Assembly: GCA_943736015.1 (NCBI GenBank)
Contig: OX031069.1
Location: forward strand, 26,479,235 to 26,543,234
DNA: 64,000 nt
Reading direction: 5' to 3'
Source of the DNA: Tridacna crocea
Taxonomy: Eukaryota; Mollusca; Bivalvia; Cardiida; Cardiidae
In this document: one piece after another, positions 52,401-60,077 of the stretch
Numbering within the stretch: position 1 is the first letter of the stretch
Layout: every line of letters starts with the position of its first letter
Made by a program: the position numbers and the translations under genes
The notes under the pieces: model-generated
What the model was told of the DNA's origin: nothing
Seen by the model: only the letters and a program-made list of their open reading frames with translations
Databases searched by the model: none

Positions 52401-52935
52401 CATCTTCTACAGACGAATTTTCAAATGAATTGTTTTGAAACTTATGCAAACTAAAAAGACGAGATGATGTTTATATGTGTAGCAAAGTTCAGCAAGATCA
52501 GGATGCTAGTATGCTTGTAAATTGATCAGTTTGGGAACTTTCCCACTGCACTACATATTAACCCTTTCCCAAACGACAAATTTTAGACTCTTCCAAACTC
52601 AAAGAGTTTCAAATTTAATAAGAATGACAGAAAGTTCTCCAAATGGGAAAAAAACACTGTGGGAAAAGGAGAAATTGCTCGTTACGAGCAATTTCTTCTT
52701 TTCCCACAGTGTTTTAGAAAGCCTTGTACTGCTGACACTTAAAAACAAGGGCTTGTTTGGGAAAGGGTTAATTGTTTTGGTTTGCTTTCATTCCAGGGAG
52801 CTGCCTGTCTCTGCAACCAGTCAGAATTTCAAGCGGGATGGCACGATGTCTAAAATGGTTACACTGGTACCGCCATGTAATCCGTTTAATCAAATCAACA
52901 AACTAGAGGAGGTTATTGCAAATAAGGTGGAATAA
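39882..52935 (+). CDS. SPMIP7: SPMIP7/SPATA48-like sperm microtubule inner protein, 8 exons
   Basis: Complete gene: ATG at 39882, TAA ending at 52935. Exons are 39882-40413, 42198-42262, 43586-43677, 45361-45499 (3' end uncertain), 46105-46172, 47881-48024, 50901-51014 and 52797-52935, giving 430 residues. The protein is soluble and low in hydrophobic stretches, rich in Pro, Tyr, Trp and basic residues. It carries two IPGY motifs (HIPGYGG and NIPGYQG), GWTSAHDPRKPP and SYGEVPWD. IPGY-type short motifs, absence of folded enzyme domains and a length near human SPATA48 (about 438 residues) suggest the SPMIP7 family of ciliary/sperm axonemal inner proteins. This is recognition from memory; another IPGY axonemal protein is possible. 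The start is supported by a stop just upstream and by the protein-like first exon. Confidence 0.6.
40562..40793 (-). mobile_element. TTAA-MITE in SPMIP7 intron 1
   Basis: B-to-A; TTTCATTGTGGCTTAAATAA sublineage. The first MITE on the SPMIP7 side. Confidence 0.8.
41318..41546 (-). mobile_element. TTAA-MITE with compensated arm change
   Basis: Arms ACGTTTTGGG/CCCAAAATGT; loop shortened to GCTGGTACCAGC. Confidence 0.8.
41700..41875. mobile_element. Inverted-repeat MITE, GAGCTCCAGATAA family, copy 1
   Basis: GAGCCCCAGATAATGGGGAG on the left is inverted in CCCTTTATCTCAAGCTC on the right. The centre holds GGGTATTCGATGAGACGATT. Confidence 0.68.
41941..42172 (+). mobile_element. TTAA-MITE, old
   Basis: A-to-B; heavily mutated hairpin (TTTGCTGATAATCAGCAT). 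26 bp before SPMIP7 exon 2. Confidence 0.6.
42198..42262 (+). CDS. SPMIP7: SPMIP7-like exon 2
   Basis: Residues 178-199: WTSAHDPRKPPAQPLDFRRA then K. Acceptor GTTTTAG, donor GTAATC. A degenerate MITE ends about 26 bp upstream of the acceptor. Confidence 0.85.
42484..42715 (-). mobile_element. TTAA-MITE
   Basis: B-to-A; loop changed to ATGTTACCAAGCAT. Confidence 0.78.
42990..43500. other. SPMIP7 intron 2, nothing recognised
   Basis: Unique-looking sequence without repeats or ORF. Confidence 0.55.
43515..43563 (-). mobile_element. TTAA-MITE, A end fragment
   Basis: Only AAAAGTCATCATTTGTGTGG and TAAAGGGCTAA; 23 bp before SPMIP7 exon 3. Confidence 0.5.
43586..43677 (+). CDS. SPMIP7: SPMIP7-like exon 3
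   Basis: Residues 200-229: SMYVQKPPSEQSREGRDHLA then MKHMYSTSTQ. Acceptor TTTCAG, strong donor GTAAGT. It supplies exactly the phase change needed between exons 2 and 4. Confidence 0.82.
43773..44001 (-). mobile_element. TTAA-MITE with compensated arm change
   Basis: Arms GTGGCAAAAGG/CCTTTTGCCAC around GCTGGTTACCAGC; otherwise perfect hairpin. Confidence 0.84.
44052..44281 (-). mobile_element. TTAA-MITE
   Basis: B-to-A; left arm with AATATTATGGGAGAAGG. Confidence 0.78.
44359..44587 (-). mobile_element. TTAA-MITE with two compensated arm changes
   Basis: Arms AACACTGTTGGAAAAGG and CCTTTTCCAACAGTGTT, differing from consensus at two mirrored positions. Confidence 0.86.
45045..45253 (+). mobile_element. 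TTAA-MITE, left arm shortened
   Basis: TTTTGAAAATGCTGG: about 20 bp of the left arm deleted. Confidence 0.78.
45361..45499 (+). CDS. SPMIP7: SPMIP7-like exon 4 (3' end uncertain)
   Basis: Residues 230-276: SYGEVPWDVMLAPKQWAPTS, later TWTLKRYDSAAKEWQ. Acceptor CTATCACAG. No good GT donor is present before the frame runs into a MITE at 45539. A consensus GC donor (CAG|GCAAGA) at 45499 gives phase 0. A weak GT donor six codons on (TCA|GTCTAC, exon end 45517) is also phase 0. Either joins exon 5 in frame. Confidence 0.75.
45539..45767 (+). mobile_element. TTAA-MITE abutting SPMIP7 exon 4
   Basis: A-to-B with TTAA both sides. The exon 4 reading frame runs into its A end, so any native GT donor here may have been disturbed. 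Confidence 0.84.
45857..46079 (+). mobile_element. TTAA-MITE, old, 25 bp before SPMIP7 exon 5
   Basis: A-to-B; both ends eroded. Confidence 0.7.
46105..46172 (+). CDS. SPMIP7: SPMIP7-like exon 5
   Basis: Residues 277-298: NTGRSWDWFQKRNGYYKNGA then IV. Acceptor TTCTTCAG, donor GTAAGT; phase 2 into exon 6. Confidence 0.82.
46400..46611 (-). mobile_element. TTAA-MITE, right arm deleted
   Basis: GCTGTTTACC joins TTTTTCCACAATG. Confidence 0.77.
46889..46985 (+). mobile_element. tRNA-derived SINE fragment
   Basis: TTTGACTCAATGGTAAAAGC (A-box-like), then CAGTATAATCCTCAC (decayed B box). Confidence 0.4.
47041..47268 (+). mobile_element. TTAA-MITE, CTTTTCCCAAAC end
   Basis: A-to-B; right TTAA mutated to GATAG. 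Confidence 0.77.
47459..47515. repeat. GATCAAGATCAGACTG palindrome (best copy)
   Basis: GTGAAGATCAAGATCAGACT, central TTCTGTG, then GCAGTCTGATCTTGGATCTA. Nearly perfect. Confidence 0.75.
47601..47816 (+). mobile_element. TTAA-MITE, CTTTCCCAAAC end
   Basis: A-to-B; right arm mostly lost after CAGCATTGGCTCC; 64 bp before SPMIP7 exon 6. Confidence 0.75.
47881..48024 (+). CDS. SPMIP7: SPMIP7-like exon 6
   Basis: Residues 299-346: FQPPRKQHIPGYGGAVGAEN, later FEPFTVKRVVIPRYSETS. It carries the first IPGY motif. Acceptor GCTGTAG, donor GTAAGT. Confidence 0.88.
48078..48260 (+). mobile_element. tRNA-derived SINE, copy 1 of a tandem pair, A box deleted
   Basis: Same upstream (ACGGGAGACCACTCCTTCAT) and downstream sequence as 48361-48570, and B-box GGTTTGAATCC, but the A box and intervening tRNA part are missing. 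Confidence 0.6.
48361..48570 (+). mobile_element. tRNA-derived SINE, copy 2 of a tandem pair
   Basis: TTTAGCTCAGTGGTTACGGT (A box) and GGTTCAAATCC (B box), flanked by AGACTACTTCTTAATGCATG upstream and TTTCTTTGTTACAGACTTT downstream. Confidence 0.68.
48680..48944. mobile_element. Inverted-repeat MITE, CGCGAAAAGGGGC family, copy 3
   Basis: Diverged copy: GGTCTGCAACCATGAAAAGG at the left and ACATGCAAGCC at the right, with ATCAGCAGCCTGCGCAG inside. Confidence 0.7.
49045..49183 (-). mobile_element. TTAA-MITE, hairpin and A end only
   Basis: Diverged hairpin with GGAGTGCTGCTTTTTAGCAC; shares TTAA with the next. Confidence 0.6.
49180..49402 (-). mobile_element. TTAA-MITE, full copy
   Basis: B-to-A, TTTCATTGTGGCTCGATTTA sublineage. 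Confidence 0.8.
49440..49845 (+). repeat. Triplicated half-MITE
   Basis: Three tandem units of about 120 bp: AGAT/GGTCTTAGACTT... - CACAATCCCCACTTTTAGC - ...TTTTTGAAAACATTGTGG - ATGCTGGTAACC. Only the last continues into a right arm (TAGTATTTTTCTTTTTTTGC). Confidence 0.7.
49897..50101 (+). repeat. Direct repeat pair, about 68 bp, 137 bp apart
   Basis: CAAATATTATATTTCATGTG with the following TCTATTTAGAAA..TTTATG.GTAAAGAAATGATGTAAT occurs at 49897 and again at 50034 with few changes. Confidence 0.8.
50146..50304. mobile_element. Inverted-repeat element, TTTATTTCATCAACTTGTG family
   Basis: Arms TTTATTTCATCAACTTGTGA ... GGGAAAGGT and complement fold over a central GCGAAAAT...ATTTTCGC. A half copy of the same family is present at about 32215-32310. 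Confidence 0.68.
50615..50831 (-). mobile_element. TTAA-MITE, 69 bp before SPMIP7 exon 7
   Basis: B-to-A; B half shortened; loop GCTGGTTAACAGC. Confidence 0.8.
50901..51014 (+). CDS. SPMIP7: SPMIP7-like exon 7
   Basis: Residues 347-384: HKPNIPGYQGCTLYRGHYAP then AHSIPAPPSSTSSTQKSH, with the second IPGY motif and a Ser/Thr-rich tail. Acceptor TTTTCAG, donor GTACGT. Confidence 0.88.
51430..51550 (+). mobile_element. TTAA-MITE, B half remnant
   Basis: TTTTCTCCATTTCTCAC through CAATTTGGTAAAGTCTGATA. Confidence 0.5.
51773..52009 (+). mobile_element. TTAA-MITE, GCTCGTGACGAGC subfamily
   Basis: A perfect inner hairpin; 8-bp insertion (ATGTATTT region) in the tail relative to 8274-8502. Confidence 0.83.
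52558..52771 (-). mobile_element. TTAA-MITE, GGGAAAGGG-end, GCTCGTTACGAGC loop
   Basis: Both ends CCCTTTCCCAAACGAC / TTTGGGAAAGGG; matched AACACTGTGGG/CCCACAGTGTT arms. Ends 25 bp from SPMIP7 exon 8. Confidence 0.85.
52797..52935 (+). CDS. SPMIP7: SPMIP7-like exon 8 (last)
   Basis: Residues 385-430: KELPVSATSQNFKRDGTMSK, later CNPFNQINKLEEVIANKVE then stop. Acceptor ATTCCAG. A MITE (52558-52771) ends 25 bp before the exon, so the branch point lies in or next to the element end. Confidence 0.88.
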
Positions 52936-53620
52936 TTTTTGTCTATTTATAGTGGTAAAATCACAAATATATCTAATTAATATAGTATTATCAAATATTT
53001 TTTCTATGTGTATATTTGAAATTTTAAATTATGATAAAGGTAACATGATCAGTGATCTTCCATGCATAAAAATTTAGTAAGTCTTAAATCAACATATAAT
53101 AATTATAAATATGATAAAACTTATATCATTATAAACATGAAAAATCTGTATAAACTGTATAACAATGCATCTTTGATGCAGATCTTTGTTACAGTTTTAT
53201 GAAGAAAGAAAACTATCATTTATTATTATATTTTTCTCTCTATTCACGTAAGTATACAGTTGTATGTACTTTCAAAATCAACAATTTATGTCTAAACAAT
53301 AGTATTCTTTATGCAATCAAAGTTTTAATTCAGAAGTTGCACAAAGTATTTATGCAAGACAACAATTATGTGCCTTTTATTTGAAATTACTAGTATTATC
53401 AGGCTGTTATACTTTGCTTAAAATGTTTGCATAATAATTGCATATAGCTATAAATACTGTAAATCCTTCTTCCTCTTGTTAAGAACCGTGTTTATTATCA
53501 TCAGTATTATTTTACACTAGCTAGGAAATATTGTCTGAACTTTTTCAGCTCTTTAGCAAGTCCAGTAACATCACAGATTTGTCCATATTTCAACCATTTG
53601 CAATTTTTGCGACTTTTTTT
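52936..53620. other. 3' flank of SPMIP7-like gene
   Basis: Very AT-rich; presumably 3' UTR then intergenic. No canonical AATAAA found close to the stop. Confidence 0.5.
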
Positions 53621-53621
53621 C

Positions 53622-53856
53622 TTAACTCTTAACCACACAATCTTGAATGTTAACGACCCTAAAAAAAGAAAGCCTTTGAAAACATGGTGGGAAAAAGAGA
53701 AAATGCTGGGAAACAGCATTTTCTCATTTTCCCACAATGTTTTCTACCCTTTCCATATCAAATTTTGATTTTCTAATCACATTACATTTATTTTGTCGTC
53801 TGCAAATGCTTTCGATTTGGACTTGTCCAAAATTTTGTCGTTCGGTGAAGAGTTAA
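53622..53856 (+). mobile_element. TTAA-MITE
   Basis: A-to-B; left arm AACATGGTGGGAAAAAGAG. Confidence 0.8.
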
Positions 53857-54083
53857 AACCCTTTCCCAAACGGCAAATTTTGGACCAGACCAAACTGAAA
53901 GCATTTTGCCAATGACAAATTAACAGTTGCTAAAAAGATGATTTTTCTATATAATAGGGTAGAAAACATTGTGGGAAAAGGAGAAAATGCTGGTTACCAG
54001 CATTTTCTCCTTTTCCCACAATGTTTTCAAAAGGCTTCTATTCCTGACCCGTAAAAACCAGGGATTGTTTGGGAAAGTGTTAA
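53856..54083 (-). mobile_element. TTAA-MITE, GGGAAAG-end
   Basis: B-to-A with CCCTTTCCCAAACGGCAAAT; hairpin perfect over the full arms. Confidence 0.84.
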
Positions 54084-54660
54084 CTGTTTTGTATGAAGAT
54101 ATGGAGAGATCGTTGTATCCCTGATGCTGTTTGCATCATCTACGTGTGAAAATTTGGATGTTTTCTCATGTCTCTTTTGTAACTATAGATTATTTACCTG
54201 AATTTTTGGCTACTTAGGGAGGTAATACTAGAAAAATGAGTAACATTCAGCATATTTTTTTATGCAGTTATGCCCCTTCTGTTCACCACCAGCCAAGTGT
54301 TTGCACCTGCATGCGGTGAATGAATTTGTTCAGAATAAGGCTTACTTTTTATACATGTGTATTACAATAACAGTCTTTTACCTGACACTTCTTTGTTATC
54401 TATACCAGGTGTTACCACGGGTAAGTATCAATAAATGAAAGGGTTCCATTTCATGCGCCCATACCCTTTTGGGTTCCTGAATGTGTTGAGTGTTCTTTGG
54501 ATAGCAGAATTGCTTGAGAACTGAAAAACTTCTATATTTGTTTTTTTATCGTCAATCTATGCACTATTTATGTGGTATGTATTTTCTACACACCAAGTTT
54601 ATTGTTTGTGTTTGAAAGTGACTCTTCTACTCTCCTTATACTGTGAGATACATGCTGTCA

Positions 54661-54888
54661 TAACTTTTTACCAAATGGCTAAATTTTAGACTTGTCCAAA
54701 TTGAAAGCATTTGCAGACGACAAAATAGACATTACTCATGAATTGAAATTTGACTTTGGAAGTATAGAAAACATTGTGGAAAAAGGAGAAAATGCTGGTT
54801 ACCAGCATTTTCTCCTTTTCCCGCAATGTTTTCAGAAGGCTTCTTCCTTAAGGTCATTAAACCCAGGAAATGTTTGGTAAAGGGTCAA
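54661..54888 (-). mobile_element. TTAA-MITE, full copy
   Basis: B-to-A; right TTAA mutated to TCAA. Confidence 0.82.
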
Positions 54889-55042
54889 CTCTTTCACAGA
54901 TGACAAAATTTTGGACTTGTCTAATTGAAATTATTTGCAGATGACAATTCAAATGTGAATCAAATGCTGGTAACTGTCTTCGAAAGAGTAGAAAACATTG
55001 TGGACCTTGTTTTTAAAAGCCTTATTCTAGAAGATCATTAAT
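54887..55042 (-). mobile_element. TTAA-MITE, hairpin lost
   Basis: B end good; ends ACATTGTGGACC then eroded A end. Confidence 0.6.
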
Positions 55043-55237
55043 CCTTTACCAAATAGTCTATGGTTTTAGGACCCTGAGGTACAAGCCTTTGATAACATTG
55101 TGGGAAAAGGAGAAAATGCTGGTTACCACCATATCAAAGACAGAATCCATTCTTTTGCTACAGTTATTTTTTCGTCTTTAAAAGCTTTCAGTTTAATTGG
55201 TACAATTCAAAATGTCTATCCTGTATGCAAAGAGTTA
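55038..55237 (+). mobile_element. TTAA-MITE, right arm lost
   Basis: A-to-B; GCTGGTTACCACC joins ATATCAAAGACAG. Confidence 0.65.
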
Positions 55238-55457
55238 AAAAGCAGCTTCAACTTTTTTCAGCTGTAAAATGTTCTTGACCTTTTGATATATATTGGACAT
55301 CAATTTGTGTCTAAATTATTAATATTTTGCTAAGATTTTTTTTCTCAAAATGGTCTGCACAATTATGGTTTGGGAGGTAACAAATCATACTGAAAAAAAC
55401 AATATGTTTTATTGACCTCTATTAAGCAGCCAATCTTTATTAAGTAGCCAACCTGTA

Positions 55458-55686
55458 TCAACCCTTTGCTCCAAAGATACTCATTTCTACGCAGTGCTTG
55501 TAGGAGCCTTTGGAAAACATTGTGGCAAAAGGTGAAATTGCTCGTCAGGAGCAATTTCACCTTTTGCCACAATGTTTTCTACATTATCAAAGGGAGCCAT
55601 ATACACATAAGAAAGGGCTTCATCTTTGCTGTTATTTAGGGTCCATTAGAGATACCATAGAAATGCCTTATGGGGTAAAGGGTTAA
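55458..55686 (+). mobile_element. TTAA-MITE, GCTCGTCAGGAGC subfamily
   Basis: Arms GTGGCAAAAGGTG/CACCTTTTGCCAC fully matched here, unlike the TGTCACAATG of other members. Confidence 0.83.
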
Positions 55687-55839
55687 GATAGCATGAGATT
55701 GAAGTGAGATCCCAAAGAAGACAAATGTATTGAAACATGCCACAACTCGGCAAGCACATGTGTTCTGATGCTTTCTTCAACTGTTTACAACTTCATCGGA
55801 GGGAAAAAAATACTGAAAAAAAAAAATTGACTCATGTGG

Positions 55840-56063
55840 GTGTACCACACAATCCCAACTTTTAATGAACCTGGCAAGGGAAAACCTTTGAAAAACATGG
55901 AGTGAAAATGATAAAGTGCTGTTTACTAGAATTTCTCCTTTTCCCAACATGTTTTCTACCTTATAAAAGAAATATTGCACAATTTTAGTCACATTGAAAT
56001 TGTCATCTGCAAGTGCTTTCAATATAGACAAGGCTAAAATTTCAACGTCTGGCAAAGTATTAA
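55840..56063 (+). mobile_element. TTAA-MITE, old
   Basis: A-to-B; hairpin partly destroyed. Confidence 0.65.
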
Positions 56064-56112
56064 ACCTATGGTCTTGAAAAACCAAAGTTGGAAGCTCTAT
56101 AAAGTTGCTTGG

Positions 56113-56215
56113 CAGGGTAGCTCAGTGGTTAGAATATTTCAATCATAATCTGATGATTGTTGGTTTAATTGAGGCAAACTTTCTTTCTTTTTTTTTTGTC
56201 TCTAACCTCAGATTC
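56113..56215 (+). mobile_element. tRNA-derived SINE fragment
   Basis: GGTAGCTCAGTGGTTAGAA A-box, then decayed B-box GTTGGTTTAATTG and a T-rich stretch. Confidence 0.5.
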
Positions 56216-56404
56216 ATTGGAGAAAAACATTCAATACAAAGAAAGATGAATCAGTTCTGGTTCACTGACTACCATGATATGACCAAAAAGATAAAGTTTG
56301 AATAAAAAAGATAATAATAACAAAAAAAAACAACTGAGCAGTGAGGCCAACTTTTACATTACCCTGTTGAGAATAAATTTATCCTTTCTCATATAGTAAC
56401 GGCT

Positions 56405-56495
56405 ATTCTGTGTTTCTCCTTTTTCCACATTGTTTTTATAAAGCATTTCTCTCAAGGTCATGAAAACTTACTTGGGATTGTGCAGTAAACGGTTA
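56405..56495 (-). mobile_element. TTAA-MITE, right arm and A end
   Basis: TTTCTCCTTTTTCCACATTG to GTGCAGTAAACGGTTAA. Confidence 0.6.
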
Positions 56496-56758
56496 AAGAT
56501 AGGTTGGACTATGCTATTATCTTGTTCAATAATATAATAAAAACATGGAATATGACATTCCTCACAGTCACAAATTGTTGTATTGTGTTGGTGTGTTATG
56601 GTGAAAAGATTTTTGTTCAATGCAGAAATTTCTCATGTCACAAGTAAAAGCTTATCGGCAGCCAATGGAAACAGCTCTTTGTATCATAAACAGATGAATT
56701 ACATTCATACCATTTTTAACTGTATTTTTTCATTGTATGTCTGATGATCTGCGTAATA

Positions 56759-56946
56759 GAGCTCCAGATAATGGAGGGAGTGATTTTGATTACAAAATTG
56801 AAAATTTTAAATTTTCCATTAAACCGTATGTTATGGGTACTCATTAGAATCGTCTCATTGAGATGATTCTAATGAGTACTCGCAAGATAGGGTTTCAAAG
56901 AGAAATAATGACTATAGAATATCGTCACTCCCTCTTATCTGGAGCT
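56759..56946. mobile_element. Inverted-repeat MITE, GAGCTCCAGATAA family, copy 2
   Basis: GAGCTCCAGATAATGGAGGG with complement TCCCTCTTATCTGGAGCT. The centre is GATTCTAATGAGTACTC-type palindrome. Better preserved than the copy at 41700. Confidence 0.75.
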
Positions 56947-57024
56947 GTTCAGTCACAGTTTCAGCAACTTGCAGAACGATGAATATTTGGCTGATAATTG
57001 GCCTTTAATTTTTATGGCAAGTAA

Positions 57025-57222
57025 ATTTTTTACCATGCAACAGAATTCTAGGATTGTATTTATTGAAAGCTTCCCAGATGAGAGAACAGATTTGATTCAA
57101 ATAATTGAATTTGTTTAGGAGAGTGTTGAAAACAGTATGGACAAAATGTTGTTTAGCAATATTATGTTCTTTTCCCACAATGTTTTCAAAGACTTTCTTC
57201 TTCGGGATTATTTAAGAAAGGT
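57025..57222 (-). mobile_element. TTAA-MITE, old
   Basis: B-to-A with TTGATTCAAATAATTGAATT; weak hairpin. Confidence 0.6.
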
Positions 57223-57441
57223 TTAATCCTTTACCACACAATAACGACTTTCAACACATCTGAAAAGAAGGCTTTTGAAAAATTTGTGAGAAACGGAGAA
57301 AGTGCTCAGCTGGTAACTAGCATTTTCTCTTTTTTTCCACAATGTTTTCTACCCTTTCATAGAAAATAATTTCAGATGAGCCACACTGAAACTGTTATCA
57401 GCAAGCATTTCCAATTCGGACAGGTCTGAAATCTTGTCAAA
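57219..57441 (+). mobile_element. TTAA-MITE
   Basis: A-to-B, loop GCTCAGCTGGTAACTAGC; runs into the 82-bp direct repeat. Confidence 0.7.
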
Positions 57442-57523
57442 TTTATCCAAATTTGCCTCTGAAAGCATTGTGAGAAAATAGGAAAATCCTTGTAACAAGT
57501 GTTTTCCCTTTTTCACCAAAAGT
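57442..57523 (+). repeat. 82-bp exact direct repeat, copy 1
   Basis: TTTATCCAAATTTGCCTCTG to TTTTTCACCAAAAGT, identical to 58003-58084. This MITE-like piece has the GCATTGTGAGAAAATAGG arm. Confidence 0.85.
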
Positions 57524-57529
57524 CACGTG

Positions 57530-58002
57530 GTACAAGGTTAAATAGTGGGTATTTATAATGTACAACAATCAGTATTAAAAGATAAATTATGGTGATATCT
57601 ATTACACTGTTATATTTTTATCTATTATACTTTTTATCCATTTACAGAGAATTTTTTGTGGGCTTTTAAAAGTATAAAAATTGTAGAACTAGATTTATTT
57701 TGTTTGTGTGCATTTGTGATTTTTTTTGTTGCAATCCCAGACAAAAACAATATAGATAAAAAAAACCTTGTTTTATCTTTCAATGGTTTTTCTTCATTTA
57801 AGAAGGATTTTGAAATATACAGTATATTTTAGTGTTTTATCAGAGACTAGGGTATACATTGAGTGTCAGTATTAAATGCCCATGTGATGTCATTGTTTTC
57901 TAACTTTTTATTCTTTTCTATTGCTTTTTGCATCCTTTTAATTCATTACCACGCTATGCCAAAGTTTAATGAAAAGTTGTTAATGCTACTGGTTTTTTTT
58001 TC
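57530..58002. other. Intergenic, nothing recognised
   Basis: AT-rich spacer between the two 82-bp direct repeats. Confidence 0.55.
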
Positions 58003-58084
58003 TTTATCCAAATTTGCCTCTGAAAGCATTGTGAGAAAATAGGAAAATCCTTGTAACAAGTGTTTTCCCTTTTTCACCAAAAGT
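58003..58084 (+). repeat. 82-bp exact direct repeat, copy 2
   Basis: Identical to 57442-57523, offset 561 bp; the flanks differ on both sides. Confidence 0.85.
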
Positions 58085-58437
58085 TTTGTTCCCTGTCAAC
58101 CGATAGTTTTGATCCCTGCCAAATATATTTCCCATCATTTAGGTAAAATTTAATCTGTCATCTCAATACAGTCTCAATTTAGACTAAGTATATAACTTTT
58201 CAAGTTACTTACATTTAGACCTTATAGCATATCTATTAACATTTGAACTACACGTAGTTGCATAGATTTCAAAGCGCTGAAATGACTGAACATGATGCAA
58301 AATGCAATTTTACCTGTTACCTTTGGATACAATCTAATTTAGAGTAACATTGAATGATAGATTTATGTGTTCACTTATACCAAAATCAAAACTATGAAAA
58401 ATTAATAGTATGAACCCTTTACCAGACAGTCAGATAC

Positions 58438-58665
58438 TTAACCCTTTCCCAAACGATAAATTTTGGACTCTTCCAAACTGAAAGAGTTTGCAGACGACAA
58501 TTTTAGATTTTGAGAAAATGGCAGAAAGTTCTCAAAAAGGGTAGAAAACACTGTGGGAAAAGGAGAAATTGCTCGTGACGAGCAATTTCTCCTTTTCCCA
58601 CAGTGTTTTCAAAAGTCTTTTACTGCAGACACGTAAAAACCAGGGCTTGTTTGGGAAAGGGTTAA
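58438..58665 (-). mobile_element. TTAA-MITE, GGGAAAGGG-end, GCTCGTGACGAGC loop
   Basis: Perfect hairpin with arms AACACTGTGGGAAAAGGAGA plus AATTGCTC and complement. Close relative of 52558-52771. Confidence 0.86.
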
Positions 58666-58883
58666 ACTCATTACAAAACGAGAAAATTTTAGGTTTGTCC
58701 GAATCAAAAGCATTAAAATAAAAGTGATTGAAAATTTAAAACTTGTTTTTGTGGAGGACTAGAAAACATTGTGGGAAAAGGAGAAAATGCTAGTTACCAG
58801 CATTTTCTCCTTTGCCCACAATGTTTTCCATAGGCTTCTTTCTCATGGTCATTAAAAGTAGAGATTGTGCAACAATGCGTTAA
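58662..58883 (-). mobile_element. TTAA-MITE
   Basis: B-to-A; shares TTAA with both neighbours. Confidence 0.8.
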
Positions 58884-58985
58884 CAACCAGGAGAAAGAGT
58901 CCTTTTAAACCTTCTTGACAAAAAGAGAAAATGCTTATAACCAGCAACCTCCCCTTTTTCCAGCTCAAATTTTGCCCTTTCATAT
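58880..58985 (+). mobile_element. TTAA-MITE, truncated
   Basis: A end then decayed hairpin GCTTATAACCAGC. Confidence 0.6.
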
Positions 58986-59054
58986 GAGCTATGTGCTATC
59001 AAAAAGGGGCTTAATACATCTCCATGACCCATGGTACCAAGCAAGCCATCACTA

Positions 59055-59283
59055 TTAACCCATTACCACACAATCCCTACTTTTGAAGCCCCTGAGAAAG
59101 AAGCCTTATGAAATCATTGTGGTTAATGGAGAAAATGCTGGTAATCAGCATTTTCTCCTTTTCCCACAAAGTTTTCTACCCTTCACGAAACAAATTTCAA
59201 AAATTCAGTCACTTTTGTTTTGTCGTCTGCAAGTGCTTTCAATTTGGACAAACCTAAAATTTTGTTGTGTGGTAATGAGTTAA
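59055..59283 (+). mobile_element. TTAA-MITE, full copy
   Basis: A-to-B; left arm GTGGTTAATGGAG disrupted. Confidence 0.82.
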
Positions 59284-59318
59284 GGGATCCATAATATCCA
59301 CTTTCCTGAAAAACCAAC

Positions 59319-59547
59319 TTAACTCTTAACCACACGAGAAAAGTTTAGACTGGTCCAAATTGAAAGCATTTGCAGAGGACAAAATAAAGGTGACTAAAAA
59401 ATAGGAATTTGTTCTGGGAAGGGTAGAAAACACTGTGGGAAAAGGAGAAAATGCTGGTTACCAGGATTTTCTTCTTTTCCCATAGTGTTTTCAAAAGGCT
59501 TCTTTCTTAGGGGCGTCAAAAGTACGGATTGAGTGGTAATGGGTTAA
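59319..59547 (-). mobile_element. TTAA-MITE, full copy
   Basis: B-to-A with AACACTGTGGG left arm and CCCATAGTGTT right. Confidence 0.82.
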
Positions 59548-59725
59548 TCATGAAATAAAGTGATCGTTGGGCATACAAATAGCGATAAGTGTTGTACCAG
59601 ATCAGCCTGTGTGGGCTGGGTTGATACTTTTCACAGATGCATTAAGCCGCCTTTTCACAGGGCATGGCTCATAATTTTGCAAGTCATTATTTTTGTCACA
59701 ATTTATTTTGCTGGCTGCAAATGCA

Positions 59726-59953
59726 TTAACTCTTTACCACATGAGAAAATGTTAGGCTTGTCCAAATCGAAAGCATTTACAGACGACAAAATAAAAGTTG
59801 CTGAAAATTGAAATTTGTTTTGTGAAGGGTAGAAAACAATGTGGAAAAAGGAGAAAATGCTCGTTACCAGCATTTTCTCCTTTTTCCACAATGTTTTCTA
59901 CAGGCTTCTTTCTCAGGGTCCTTAAAAGTCGGGATTGTGTGGTAAAGGGTTAA
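59726..59953 (-). mobile_element. TTAA-MITE with compensated arm change
   Basis: Arms GTGGAAAAAGG/CCTTTTTCCAC matched. Confidence 0.83.
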
Positions 59954-60077
59954 AATATGGATACATCTCAAAGCTTGTCTGCTGCTCAAATTCAATCAGT
60001 TTGTAAGAAATAATTACAACTAATGTGTAAAAATTTATTCCATTCAGTATTATGTTGCAAAATAATTCATTACCCTC

